Positions 19,980 through 31,854 of a stretch of 64,000 nt of DNA are shown here, piece after piece. A model generated the notes under the pieces. It was not told the origin of the DNA. It made no database searches and worked only from the letters and a program-made list of their open reading frames with translations. Position 1 is the stretch's first letter; every line of letters begins with the position of its first letter. This stretch comes from Globisporangium splendens (lineage: Eukaryota; Oomycota; Peronosporomycetes; Pythiales; Pythiaceae): contig VFIW01000065.1 in NCBI GenBank assembly GCA_006386115.1, forward strand, positions 62,001-126,000. Direction: 5' to 3'. The position numbers and the translations under genes were made by a program.

Positions 19980-22900
19980 TTAGCCTTGGCTCTGCCGCTG
20001 GAGGTATGTCAGGAACCCACGCACCATGGACTTTGCTTCGCCGATCGCTTCTCCTGCGATATCTCGCGCCGTGCTCGTGACGGCCTTGGCACTGCCCAGA
20101 GTCGTCATGGCGAGGTTTTGCGCTTGCTGCACAGTGCCCTTGACGATCTTCAGCTTCGAGCTCACACCGAGCATCTTACGAACACTCGCGAGGAACGACA
20201 CCGATCCGTCGGCATCTGGGAGCAATTGCAGCACCAGCGAGCCATCGTCGTGGCCAGACGCGATCAAAATCACAGCCTCCTTTGGTCCAAAGCATGTTGC
20301 GGAGATCGGCGACGCAATGTGGCTCGGAGACAAATACTCTTGAACGCAAACGAAACTACATACAAAGAAAGACAAAGTCAACATCCACCATGACGTAAAC
20401 AAAGCAGGAGGAAAGAAAGTGAACAGCTTACTCTTCGAGGCGGCATATTCGGATCGATCCTGGTGACACTGTGAGGAACACCAGGTCACCCTCTGCAGAC
20501 AGTGCGACGTCAATGACGTTCTCGTTCTCAAAACTCTCCGTGTGAACGAGCACACCCGAGAGATTGTGCACTTGGCAGACGCATTTCACGACGGCATCAC
20601 CATGTTGGTCTGCATTTGTTGTGGACGGGAGTGCAGCTCCGTTGCCCTCGTTGTCGATAACGCGCAGAATTCGCGATACGGCTAAGATGAATCCTTTCCG
20701 CGATACACGAACTTGGGTGAACACAGCAACTTGGCTTGTTGATGCCTGGGGAGGTTCGAATACAAACGCGACTTGCCCCTCGCTGTGAAGATAATGCACC
20801 ATGCCAGCATGCTCCGAACAGGAAACGACGAGCCCGAGATACGTACTGACGCAGCAATCACGGATTGACTCGCTGTGCCCGCGGAGAACCATGATCGGCG
20901 CTGATGAGATTCGTGGTAAACGGAAAAGCAAGTCCTGCTTTACGCGAGAAAGCCGCCACAGCGCCATGGTGCCGTCTGTTGACCCGGACACAATGAGCTC
21001 TTCTTCGTCATGCTGCGTCGACGGAGAGTTGTACGTGAGTTTGTCCACACTGATGCACGTCACAGAGCTGTCATGACCCGTGACACTCGCTTTTCCAATC
21101 AGTTGACCGTTGTCCAGATCCAGTAGTCGCAGATGAAGCGCGCCACCACGACCGCCTCCCGAGATAATCACCCGCCCGTTCGACGAGATGGCAACAGGGA
21201 ACACATTCCCACTTTCTCGTGCTTCATGAAACGGGATCCGAGGGATAAAGTCAAACGGCGAGTCATCTCGTACAACCTCGAGCAGCCATGGACATTGGCT
21301 GGACTGGATCTTATCCTCGCTCGGTGTCCCGGGCGACACGAGATCACTAGATCCAGGCGTCAGAGCATAGTTGTTCAGCTCTCTAGGTGAAGTCTTCGAC
21401 GTTGAAGCAGAATGCCCTTCAGCCCCGGACTCGGGTTCTAATGGAGTTGTGGGGAACGCATCTCCCCAAGTATCCCCAAAGGAACCGGAACCTGACAACC
21501 GCGGCACCAATTGCTGAGGGGGCTGCGGCTTCGGCACCAATCTCCAGTTGTACATGTCAATCACACCCAATTCGTTCACTGTCACGATGCGGTCAGGAAG
21601 AATCTTTGTCAATCGAATCGCACACTGCACCAGAGGTTTCATATCCACGCTCGGGCTCCAGTTTCTGCGTTTTTCCTGTGCCAACGGAGAAAAATCTTGG
21701 AACGACAGCGAAAGCGGTCGAGCAATATTGGCTGCTCCGTTGCTGCCAGCACCCGCAAGCTTCGCACTGCCCGGTGTGCCTGGACTAGACACCACTCCCG
21801 ATGCTACACCTCCCGTTGCTGTTGCACCAGGTGTGCCCATGGTCGTGGCTCCACTGCTCACCATCGCAAGGCTACGCCGCCCAAACGCTGCAGCGGTCCG
21901 CTTCGGATGATGGGTTCCAAATAACTGCATGGGGCACTGACCGAAGTGCGCAATCTGCAGTTCCATCGACTCTCTCAAAAACGGGTCTTCAATGCGGTCG
22001 AGGTCCACGACGCCATAGTATGTCAAATAGTAGAACACATTGTTGGCCTTCAGCGCGGCTTTCCCACGCTGCTTGAAGCCAAAGATCAGATCAATCCACT
22101 CGTGCAAATGCTGCGACACAAGCTCGCTTTCAAGAGCGGCACGGTTGATCCGAATGAATTCTTCCGGAGTCGAAGCCCACTTTGGAAGCTGCACATCGTT
22201 GACAACATGCTGGTCATGACGCTTCCCGAGTGCGAACTTGTTCACGTTTCGCAGAAAGTTACCATCGCAGTAGAACTCCGGGGTCAGCTCTTTGACTTCG
22301 GACATTTGAGAGTTGCACATATCCCACGTTTCCTTGATCGAATAGAACAAACGATCAGGTAAGTCGAAGCAGCCTCCTTGCATTCGTCGCTGAAGCTCCG
22401 CAAATGGCTGCAGCCGGAACAGGAAGAACAACACCACTCCAGCGCACGTGGAATAGTGCGAGCCGTACAAGAACTTCGGGATCACCGGGTCGTCAAACGA
22501 ATTGTATCGCTCCCAGTACTCTTCGAGTCGGTTGGGATTCAATGCTCCCATCGGTTTCGACAGATCTCGGAAATTTCGAGCGTCGCTTAAATCCAGACTC
22601 TCATCTTCGTAATTGCTCAAGACCCAAGGAAACACGGGGTACTGAGTCAAGTCATTGAAGCTGCGTCCCGCAAACGTGTTCAGAGCCATCAAGTAGTCGA
22701 AATTTGAGATCTGGCGATTCTGCCAAGCTTTTGTCGTTGCGCCTAGGTTCGGAATGCCTCGACCTGGCCATTGCTTGGGTATACTCCGTGGAACGAACGA
22801 GTACAGCAGTCGGACGAGTTCGTTGCGCTGGTGCTTGGCCGCAAACGGGAAATCCAGAAAATGGTTGCTCCCATTTCGGAGGAAAATCTCTATCGCTGAG

Positions 22901-25900
22901 TCTCGCAACCGGTAACGGCGCAAGTAAATCGCGACGATATGGTAGTAGTTCCATCGCCAGCATCGATGCAAACCTGGAGCAGCTTCATCTGCTTCCCTCG
23001 ATGGACTTCGCGTAAACTCAGCTTCCGCATCCTCTGATAGGCTACTTGAAATTGAACTGGACGCTGATTCAGGCTCGAACGCTAGATGTTCGTTACAAAG
23101 ATACAGAGTACCAAGCACCACTCCTTCCGGGATCACGCGACGACAAACTGCTCTGGCCACAAGTTGGTCTTGGACTGACACAGCCACACCTTCACCTGGA
23201 TCTAGTCCGCTTTCGTACTGGCGCTCGACATCTACGTACGAAGCAGGAGGCTTCAACGCGTTAGCTACACTCAGATTGACAGGACTGCTCTCGATTGATG
23301 GCACCGGCGTCTTTTCTTCTTCACTCATGTCAGCTCCAAGCTGGTCGTACGTCAGCTGTAGGTCAGGGCTACCTCTGTCCTTGGATTCGCCAGTCGCAAC
23401 TCCAAGCTGCTTTTGTGCATCATCAGCGCCTTTTTGATCATCTCCAGACTCGTTTGCTTCTTCATCTTTGGATGAATCGGCAGTAATGTCTTGAATTTCA
23501 CCGCCACCTTGTTCAGCTACAACACGACCAACTCGTTCAAGCAGCAGTTCGTTAGCTCGGACGCTGGGTGAGCCCATCGGACTATGAACAGCTTCGCCAT
23601 CAACTCCAGTGACAACTTCCAATGGCAGAGAAAATTGCCGCCTCCGAGCTCCTCGGTTTGCTTCACCTTCGTCAGCATTTCCAGCGACATTCTCATCGTT
23701 TTCTACCTGGACTCTCAGATCAACATCCAATGTCCGCCTCATTCGACTGGGGTGCGGAGTTTCGTACAAACCGATTCGGAAGATCTGAGTTTGCTGCAAA
23801 GCACGCAACGCATCCGGAGCGCGGCTATTCATTGCACTATGCTGATGTTGCGAACGAAAAGTGTACTCTTGCTTCACCCACAGCTTTTCGGTCCACTCCT
23901 TCTTCTGAGCAGCGATAACTTCGCTTGTGTTCCGGATATGATGCTTTTCTCGCTCAGCGACATCACGAAGCGATTCCATCATCCGATTTTCTTCCACCTC
24001 TAGTGCTGCCCACAGCAACCGCTCGATTTTATCGACAAACTGGCTTTGGTAACCTCCAGTGCTTTCCTTTTCATCTCCATCTTGGACAGTCGAGGAGAAC
24101 CGACGTTGAGAAGTTCGCAGATCCTTTGCTACAGGAAAATGCGGCACCAGATCTGCTTCTTCTTCTCGCTCGTGCATCTCAGTTTCATTTATTGATAACG
24201 CCAGAGCATCCAATGCCGCAATCGAAGCATCCGCTTCAGTCATTTCACCCAGAGCTTGCATCGTGAGTTCAGCTGCCTGCAGTTCGTCGACAAAGGATCC
24301 AGACGTGGTAATACGCAGTGTCAAAACACGCAGTAGAGCGAGTATTTCTTCATTTTCTTGAATGAGCAGTGCTCGCCGTAGGCAAACCATTGCACCGAGG
24401 AACACTTCCCGCGTTGGAATGTTGTCATATACCCGCAAAGCTGCAACTATCCCCATTTCTTGCTGAAACGAAGATATGAGGACTTCAATCACTCGTTCCA
24501 TCATCGCCTTCCCCGCTATGAACGGCAATGCTCGCTGTAAGATTTGAAGACCTGGAAGCAACCCGATGCGATGCTGTTTGTGCGTGCTCTGGATCAATCG
24601 AGCACAAATGTCAAGCACCGCATTCAGCAAGAACAGTTGCGCATCGGACCAGATCCATCCAGACAATGCACCTGATGAAGGCTTGGGTCTTGACGATGTA
24701 GACTCGGTAGATTGTGACGATGATTGTCTCAGCGGCAACGCGAGCAGAGTTTCATGAACGAGATACAATACCTTTTGCACGTTTTCAGCCAATGCCCGGG
24801 ACAGGATCGTTCGACTTCTTGCCATGCGCTGTAGCACAATCCCTGTAACTCGAGATAACCAGTCGAGGCTTTGGCAGTATAGCTCCGACTGTTGGACTCT
24901 TTCTGCCGCTGACAAAAGTAGACTCGGGGTATCAGCGTCCACCGTTGATTGTCGATCGTACTTGAGACGGATCGATTTGAGTGCTAAGATCAGATCCGTG
25001 AACGACCGCCAGCCCCGCGTGTTGTTCATCGCGACACACAACAGCGACACGATTGTATCTAGGACCAGATCTTCTCCCGTTTTGCTTGCATCAAAGCTAT
25101 ACGCACGGCCATATTCCTTCGAGTCATCATCGCCAGAGTGCTCATCATGTGGACTCGCATTATCAGACTTGTGGTGCTCGGTCTCGATTTCATCTGCTTG
25201 GCACGCGCACACAAGTGAGAGCTCGAGAAGCGCTTCTGCCCAGTCCCTCTTCATCAACAAGAGTTGCTGCTGCGTGTGCTCGTCGGTTTTGAGCTTGACA
25301 TTGATGTCCATCAGTACCTTTTCGCGGAAGCTCGGACTGCTCTTTCGAAGAAGAATGGGCAAGAATGGCAACACTCCTCGCAAGGGCAGTGATATGATCC
25401 CACTCACACCTTCGTCAAATATATCCGCAATCAGTCCACGTTCATCATCGGGTTTGCTCGGAGACTCAGGAGCAACAGCAGCAACACCAGAAGACGACGC
25501 GATCAGATTTCGAAGCGCTGTCATCTTGATCACAGCGACACGTTTCTCCCATGACAAGGACAGTCGTTTCCCACCAAACTGGCTCGCAAGTTGAATCCAC
25601 TCGGTCAGTCCATTGATACCACCGCTAATGTCTGCACCATTGCCAGCCGAAGTCCCCGAGATCCCGTCGTCGGTAGTCACAATGATACCGCTTTCATGGA
25701 TGGATGGTGATGTTGACGTTGGTGCTGCAATCGGGAAAAGCACAGAATCTTTCTTAGACGGGTCGTTCATGATGATACTTTGCTGCACACCGAGCAGCCA
25801 AGGCGGGTTGAAGTAGAACTCCATCATCAACTCCAAGAACCCGATCGAGAAGTTCCCTTCTCCATTCAGGATAAGCCGCAGATGCTCTTCCAGTCCACAC

Positions 25901-28728
25901 CAGACGGTTCTCCCTTCGATCGACTCCAGCCAATCCGTCAGGTAAATAAATAACGGGATACATGCCATGCGGATGTTGATCACCCCTGCATCACCTGCTT
26001 GCACTGTCGTGACTTGTCCTGTAGACCGTGATTGATGCATCAAAAACAGCAAGCAGTCCACAATGTTGGAGCTGACGAGAGCGAATCGCATATCTAGAAA
26101 CGACACTGCAAACCTTCGAAGCAGGAGAAGGATGGAACGGCACACGACTGGATCTTGGTTTGTCATGAGAAATCGAATGATCGCACGGATATTTCGAACC
26201 AGAGAAAAGCGAACTTGAACAGAACTCGGTGCAGTCACTGGTGGTGCCACTGGAAAAGGGTGCTCCTTGTCATCGAGCGAGCTCTTCTCTGTTCCATCAG
26301 GTTGATCACTCCACACGATATTCTCTAAGTTGATGCTAAACACTCCACCTTGACGTCGAGGAACAACAAACGATGCGTACGTCCCAGATGTGGAGCTTGG
26401 GACGGGTACGCTACTGCCTTGTGCAGCATTTGCATTAGTCGGGCGAGCGAACGTGGTCTCCAGCAGCTCCTCTTCGTTCACTTCATGAACGAAAACGCTC
26501 TGATTGGTCAAACACACTTCCATCACCTCCACCAACGTGTTCACACACTGCTGCTTCCATTCGTCATTCTTCTTATGACTTTCCTTGGATTCATCTGGCT
26601 GAGTCTTCGTGTCTACTGCCGCAGAGTTGGTGTAAAACTGGCGCAGGATTTCCAGCACCTTTGGCACAGTCTGCATGTCGTTGAATAATTTCGGGTATTC
26701 GCAGACCATTCCATATAGCTGGTGATTGTAAATCGACTGGGTCTTGAAATCCGTTGTGAACCATAAACGATAGTCCATCAATACTGCTCGGATCCCTGAC
26801 GCGAACAGCGGATTCGTCACCCAAATGGATTCCTGGAGCGGGTGATTGATGTTGAGTAGCTCTTTTCGACGCGACGGAAGCATCTTGTGCATACTCTTGA
26901 TCATGTCCACGCACACAAGCAGACTTCGTGGGGTCCAGATATTGCGCACTCGTGCCTGGTGCTTCACCAATACGTGACACAACACGTGAAACACGTAGTT
27001 CTGGAGAAGCTCTTGCTGGTTGTTGACACGGTTCAGCAGCATCCCTTTGATGATCCACATGAAGTCCACCAGCACACTCTCCATGACGTTTACGAGATCA
27101 ACTTCGTCTGCACCAGTAGGGCTCGCCGACGGACGTTGCAGCGCGTCGGTGCAAATCTTCTCGTAGCCAGTCAATATATAGTGCAGCAACGCGGGGATGC
27201 CGACAACTCCGAGGACACGATACCAAGCCGCATGGCTGTCAGGAAACACCACTTTTTGGACATTCTTACCCAAACGTGCATTCCGCTGCTGGATTTCGGC
27301 GGACAAACCTGCAGTGCTCTCCATTGTGACCCACTTTGCAGCGCTATCGGCAACTGTTCCTTCGCTGAGCCACTCGACCCCCAGACCGGAATAATCTTCA
27401 TTCACAACATCATGAGCAGTGAAGCAAAACACGACTTGCAGCTTGCAGTACGCAGAAAATAGGTCGCTGTATGGTATGGACAGCGGTGACGACGCGACAG
27501 TCACGCCATGGAAATCGCCAAAAACGTGGTTTGCCAATTGGTTTGGCGGCGCCGTTGCCCACCGATTGAAGGACGATATCATAGGACCTTGGGCGTACAG
27601 CAATCCGATCATCTCGCTCGACAGCTCTTCTTGATACATGGTGGCACTAGCAAGCTTCACAGCAGTATTCCGACCGCCTCCTATCGTGCACTTGGACGCG
27701 GCCACGAGTCCCGATGGGTACACCAGCTCTTCATGGAATTGCCACTTTGTGTCGACGTAGCACGTCACTTTGCTCTTCTTGACATAGTGGAGCGAGTGCG
27801 ACACGACAAGCAGATGCCATTGACCCGGAACTAGCTGGATGCGATGCTGAATGCGCTTCCAGTCCGTTGAATACGGTTCCCCCGACGCTGGCGCACTCAG
27901 GATAGACGCCGCGCTACTTTGCTTCTTAGTCTCATTCGGATAGCAACAGCTGACGTTCAGGAGTACACTCTGGTGTCCATTGCTCGGACCATCTTTATCG
28001 AATTCGATCGAGGCTTCGACACCAAGCGTGCTCGATCCGTTCACGAAGCGGAACAAATTGAACTTTGCGTACAGGTCATCGTCGTCTGTGGCGACGCTTT
28101 TCGCATTCTTCGGTAGCAAGAACTCCGCGTTGATCCACAGCGCGACCGAGTATCCGCGAAACGAACTCCAGTCCATAATGGGCAAGTGCATTCGTCCGTT
28201 GTCGCGGAACGCGAAATACGCCCTCGGCGGCGCAACGCACGATGCAGGCAGCATATATGGATCGCCCACAACCTTCGATTTCTTTGTGCTGGTACCGTCT
28301 ACATGCACCTCCGTCTCGTTCTCGTTATGATCGCTAGACTGGGACGCTGCTGCAGGATCTGCGTTCTGTAGAAGCCGCTGAGCGAAGCCTCTTGTGACTC
28401 CCTGGATCATTCGAAGCATGCGTTCTCGCTCCTGCACTGGAATCGTATCGGCAGCAAAGCAGATCAGCATACTCTTCTGCACCAACTCGCGCGCTAACAC
28501 CGACGGATCCTTCTGCGCACCGCTCTCTCCGCTGTGTTCGTCACTCTGGTACAGCTTCTTCGTTTCCGTGCCGTCCTCATGCTGTTCCCTCCCAGAACCT
28601 CCATGGGTTGAACTCCCGCTCGGCTCGCTTCCCCCATGTTGCGCACTCGATCCCGAACCAGCTTCCCCCGCTTTTTCTTCTGCGCCGTCAAGGGCATGCA
28701 GTGATTTCAGTGGGCCGGAAGAAGGCAT
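19980..28728 (-). CDS. Giant PH-BEACH-WD40 protein, copy 1
   Basis: BEACH proteins (LYST, neurobeachin, ALFY, lvs) act as large scaffolds in membrane traffic, lysosome biology and autophagy. Two exons, 28728-20432 and 20355-19980 (GTAAGC...TAG junction, phase 2), give 2890 residues. Order of parts: disordered Ser/Glu-rich start; concanavalin-like lectin region (about 155-330, MDWSSFRGYSVALWINAEF); long armadillo-like helical middle; PH-BEACH region (about 1830-1960); BEACH core (about 2000-2255) with SNFDYLMALNTFAGRSFNDL and KALNPNRL-like PMGALNPNRLEEYWERY; then WD40 repeats to the end. The short last exon encodes the final beta-blades and the helical tail. It is paired with a second copy in opposite orientation at 47981-56735 that has the same length and the same intron. 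Which BEACH subfamily it belongs to is not certain; no FYVE finger is seen. Confidence 0.93.
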
Positions 28729-29852
28729 TCTTCACGTCGCTTGTGCGCGTGTTTAACTTCAATTCCGCACGCAACTCGCTCCTCGTGCGCCACACAGTGA
28801 ATGTGGCAGGCAGATGCGCGAAAGAAAAGACGGCAGCAGCTACTCTCCCCCTGCAAAAGCAGGAAAACTGATGCACACACGTTCACTCGCACGTGCAGCT
28901 GATACTAGGGCGAATTACACCTCGTATGCACCGCTTCTTCGTCTCTCCTTCGCCGTCCTGGGCGTCTGTCGTGTGCGCAGCTTGTGCCGCGTTTGATTGC
29001 TTCCGAGTGTGTTGAATGTGTCGGCACCGCCTTCCAGACAAGTGCCACACTAAACAAGGTCAGAGATGCTACTAAGTTCGCTACACATTAATGCAGTGCG
29101 AACTTTTGTCATCTGATCCGTATCAGACTAAGGTTGTCGCGAAAGGAAAACAGGGAATTGATATTCCTATCGTTATTCGACAGAAACATGCATTCAAGGA
29201 GTCTTACATGTGTTGCTCGCTCACTTCAGGTGTAGTTTCAAAGAAGCGCTAGGGGAACTCCCTTTTGCCATGTCGCATGGACACAAATACCAAACTCCAA
29301 CGAGCAGAGGAAAGCGTGAAACATGCCAACGCAGATTTGATCGACCAACTCTAAACTGCATGTCGATCAGTAGATGGAGCCATCGAATTCTTTCACAGCC
29401 GTTTTCTAAAAGGCAGTCACCCGGCACTTATAAAACTCGCATGTTAACCTTGGCTACAAGCAGACTCGTTTCTCAAGCTCGAGAGATCGTGCGGAGACGA
29501 CGGAGCCAGCACTAGAGTTTTGTCAACATATCCAACCGTCGTTCCGAGTGTGACGGTCCAAACAGCGGCGGTGAGGTTCCCTGGACGAGATGTCGCTGCC
29601 ACTCTCGTCATTTCAAGAAGGTAGTCCATGGTGCAGTGTGACGTTTGGGGCAGAAAAATTGCATGCTGCAGAAGTTGTATTGCTGGCAAGACAAGAATCT
29701 GCCTTGTGTTTGGAGAGTGACATGCAGCAATTGCGAGTCCAGTGAGATCAGCTGGAGGTACTATTGGTATCTGCAGTCGACCTCTTCTAACACTCTTTTA
29801 ACGGTATTAAATATACCACGAGGGGAACGATTGGTCCCAACCACACGCTCTT
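28729..29852. other. Upstream region of BEACH copy 1, coding-like scraps
   Basis: About 1.1 kb. No intact gene. The stretch 29520-29740 on the plus strand translates in pieces (for example FGAEKLHAAEVVLLARQES) that look protein-derived but are broken by stops and frameshifts. It probably belongs with the retroelement-like relic that follows. Confidence 0.35.
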
Positions 29853-30119
29853 TTGGTGCAGGTTGGCACTCGGATACTTGAATTTACATCACAGCAGCAG
29901 GCAACAGGACGACTCGTGCTGGATGCCAAGTCACTCGAAGCTTCACAAGGACACCCTTCGCCACATCGTTTGGAATGCCCAGTGGCCCAAGCCTGCTGGA
30001 GATCCATCAGAACGTTGTGGAATGGTTCGGACACCTGTCATTCTCCCCTGGAAACCTGGCGCACTTGCTTTTCTAGAGGTAGGGCTGAACATCTAACCCT
30101 ATTTTGCATATTTATTTAA
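29853..30119 (+). pseudogene. Retroelement relic resembling the zf-RVT end of a LINE reverse transcriptase
   Basis: A plus-strand segment reads RLVLDAKSLEASQGHPSPHR followed directly by LECPVAQACWRSIRTLW. The order E...H...C-P-V-A-x-x-x-W matches the short zinc-binding module found after reverse transcriptase in non-LTR elements (C-x-x-C...H...C-P-x-A-x-x-x-W); the expected first Cys pair appears replaced (RLVL). No ATG, no reverse transcriptase core nearby, flanking frames broken. I infer an old, truncated LINE-type copy; the assignment rests on one short motif. Confidence 0.35.
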
Positions 30120-30529
30120 ACTAATACACAAAATATAAGAATGCACGTTTTACCTGTTACACTCACCCTCCCGAAACAGTTGGATCCTTTGATCTTGTCT
30201 GGTGAAGTGGATCTGGGTGCAGTCGTCCTCGCCGCATGAGGACTCGCCTTCACTTCATGTGCGCTTGTTTTCACGGTCAGCGAGACCTACATGTATAAGC
30301 GAGCAATAAACCAAAGCCATTCCTCAAAATTCCACATCGCTCTCACCTCTACGCTTTGCGCTTCAAGCTCGCCATCGCGTTCTCTCGCTCTTGTCGCTTC
30401 TGACAGGCTCCCAACGTTCTTTGCTTGCTCGCTTCGTTCTTCGCGTGCGACCTTTGTGCTTGACTGCTCGTTCTCGGCTTGCCATGCCGATCCACTTGCG
30501 CCACTACTCGTGCAGCGAGAGCGAGCGGG
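30120..30529. other. Spacer between two relics
   Basis: About 400 bp. AT-rich at its left part (30110-30160), nothing recognisable apart from broken short frames leading into the H3-tail-like gene. Confidence 0.4.
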
Positions 30530-31339
30530 ATGGCTCGAACCAAGCAGACTGCACAGCAGTCGACTGGAAGGCGCGCTCCTCGGTCACGGTTTGTCGAACG
30601 AGCGTCTCGCAAGACTGCGCCTGTGTCGCAACAAAAATGGGATGTCTGGACGATTCGCGACTGGCGTGGACCCTCCAGATAAATACGAATATCTGGTTGA
30701 GTGGGTCGTTGCTAAGGGGACTTGACCAAAGACAGGGAAGCAGCGCTGGTTGCTGGTCGACGACAGATTTTCAGAAGGCTTGCAAGTCGTCGATGACTGG
30801 GTCGAGTCCGGAGCACCTACATTTGACGATTTCTGCAAATCCTGCGATATCCTGCTCACCATTGGCTACACGCGCGATGGTTGTTGTGCATTCCGAGTGC
30901 TTGCTTTCGCGGCGCTCGGTTTCCCTTGTGGCCGTCTCTGACGTTGGTCGATGCGTTTTTTGAAATGGAAACTCGCGCAAGCCATCTACTGGGGTAGTGT
31001 GATCCACACTCATGCAGTTCATCAAGGCAACCAACAGTGGGACGATCTCCCGGATTTCCGGAAATCTGTGAGTATACACTCATGGTTAACCAAGCCCAGC
31101 ACCATCTTGTCGCGTCGTCAGCTGCGGTCTGTTTGAACAGCTTGCTCCTGGTACCAGGAGTGTACATCTGCGCCAGATACATGCCGTTTCCGAAACGCGC
31201 TTCGCACTGATTCGTGTTGGAGGTTACGCCGCTAGAGCGGTTCGTTACCGATGAAGAAAACGACCGTACCTCGCTTCTTGAGTTCGCAGTGTCTTGGCTC
31301 GCTGGGCTTCAGTTTGCTCGCCGGGTGCTTCGTCGTTAG
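30530..31339 (+). pseudogene. Decayed gene: histone H3-like tail + chromodomain + Cys/His peptidase-like region
   Basis: The ATG at 30530 opens with MARTKQTAQQSTGRRAPR and continues through VERASRKTAP, a clear relative of the histone H3 N-terminal tail (ARTKQTARKSTGGKAPR ... KAARKSAP), but no H3 globular fold follows. Instead KWDVWTIRDWR and, after a one-base frame change near 30666, DPPDKYEYLVEWV form a chromodomain-like core. An in-frame TGA (30723) interrupts it; the same frame then gives RWLLVDDRFSEGLQVVDDWV and TRDGCCAFRVLAFAALGF, like the D-G-x-C-x-F-R catalytic loop of OTU/papain-fold peptidases. Further shifts lead to ASH-stop-FVLEVTP near 31210 (expected H-C-F-V-L-E-V) and a final TAG at 31337. 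At least two frameshifts and three stops mean it is not functional as it stands. I infer a once-mobile or multicopy oomycete gene; no terminal repeats were found. Confidence 0.65.
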
Positions 31340-31773
31340 GATGCATTCTTAAACCGCATTGAACACATTTATCTTGGTTTGCTTCTTCCTTTGCGAGCAG
31401 AGACTTGACAGGTTGTAGAGAAATGTAGAACTGAACGCATTATTCACCATTGTCTTCCTTCCAGCCTAGGCTACAGTCGCGATGAAGCGTCGCCGCGTCC
31501 CTTGGGGACTATAAAAGGGTGCTCTTTACACCAGTCCCTCGCATGCTGCTGCAGATTTGTCTTCTCTGTATGCACCTCTTTGCAAAAATGCACAGCTGCT
31601 CCAGATGCATACGATGCTTTAACTATCTATGAGCACATTCTGCACGCCATGTCTTCACGTTTACAACACAGAAAAGTTTCTAACACATCCACATGCTGCG
31701 CTTCCTCTATCTAGCGACCATCACTCACACTCTTGTTCTTCTAATGAGTCATCTTTGGGGTGATCTTAGATGA
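31340..31773. other. Intergenic upstream of DUF4246 gene
   Basis: About 430 bp, no gene recognised; short frames only. Ends at the Inr-like site of the next gene. Confidence 0.45.
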
Positions 31774-31790
31774 CTCATTCCTTCAACTTG
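31774..31790 (+). promoter_or_regulatory. Oomycete Inr-like start site of the DUF4246 gene
   Basis: CTCATTCCTTCAACTTG has a perfect TCATTCC initiator and a partial flanking element (CAACTT for CAWTTT). It lies 65-81 nt before the ATG at 31855. Confidence 0.55.
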
Positions 31791-31854
31791 ACCATTCAGT
31801 TTGCATCCCCTTTGAGCAAGCTGCTTATTCCTATAATTCCTACTTCGCGAGACA

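Noticed and set aside
30530..30682. Reading the H3-like start as a real histone H3 gene or fragment of one
   Set aside because: The match ends at the tail (about residue 29); the following sequence is chromodomain-like, not the H3 alpha-N helix, and third-position changes are spread throughout.
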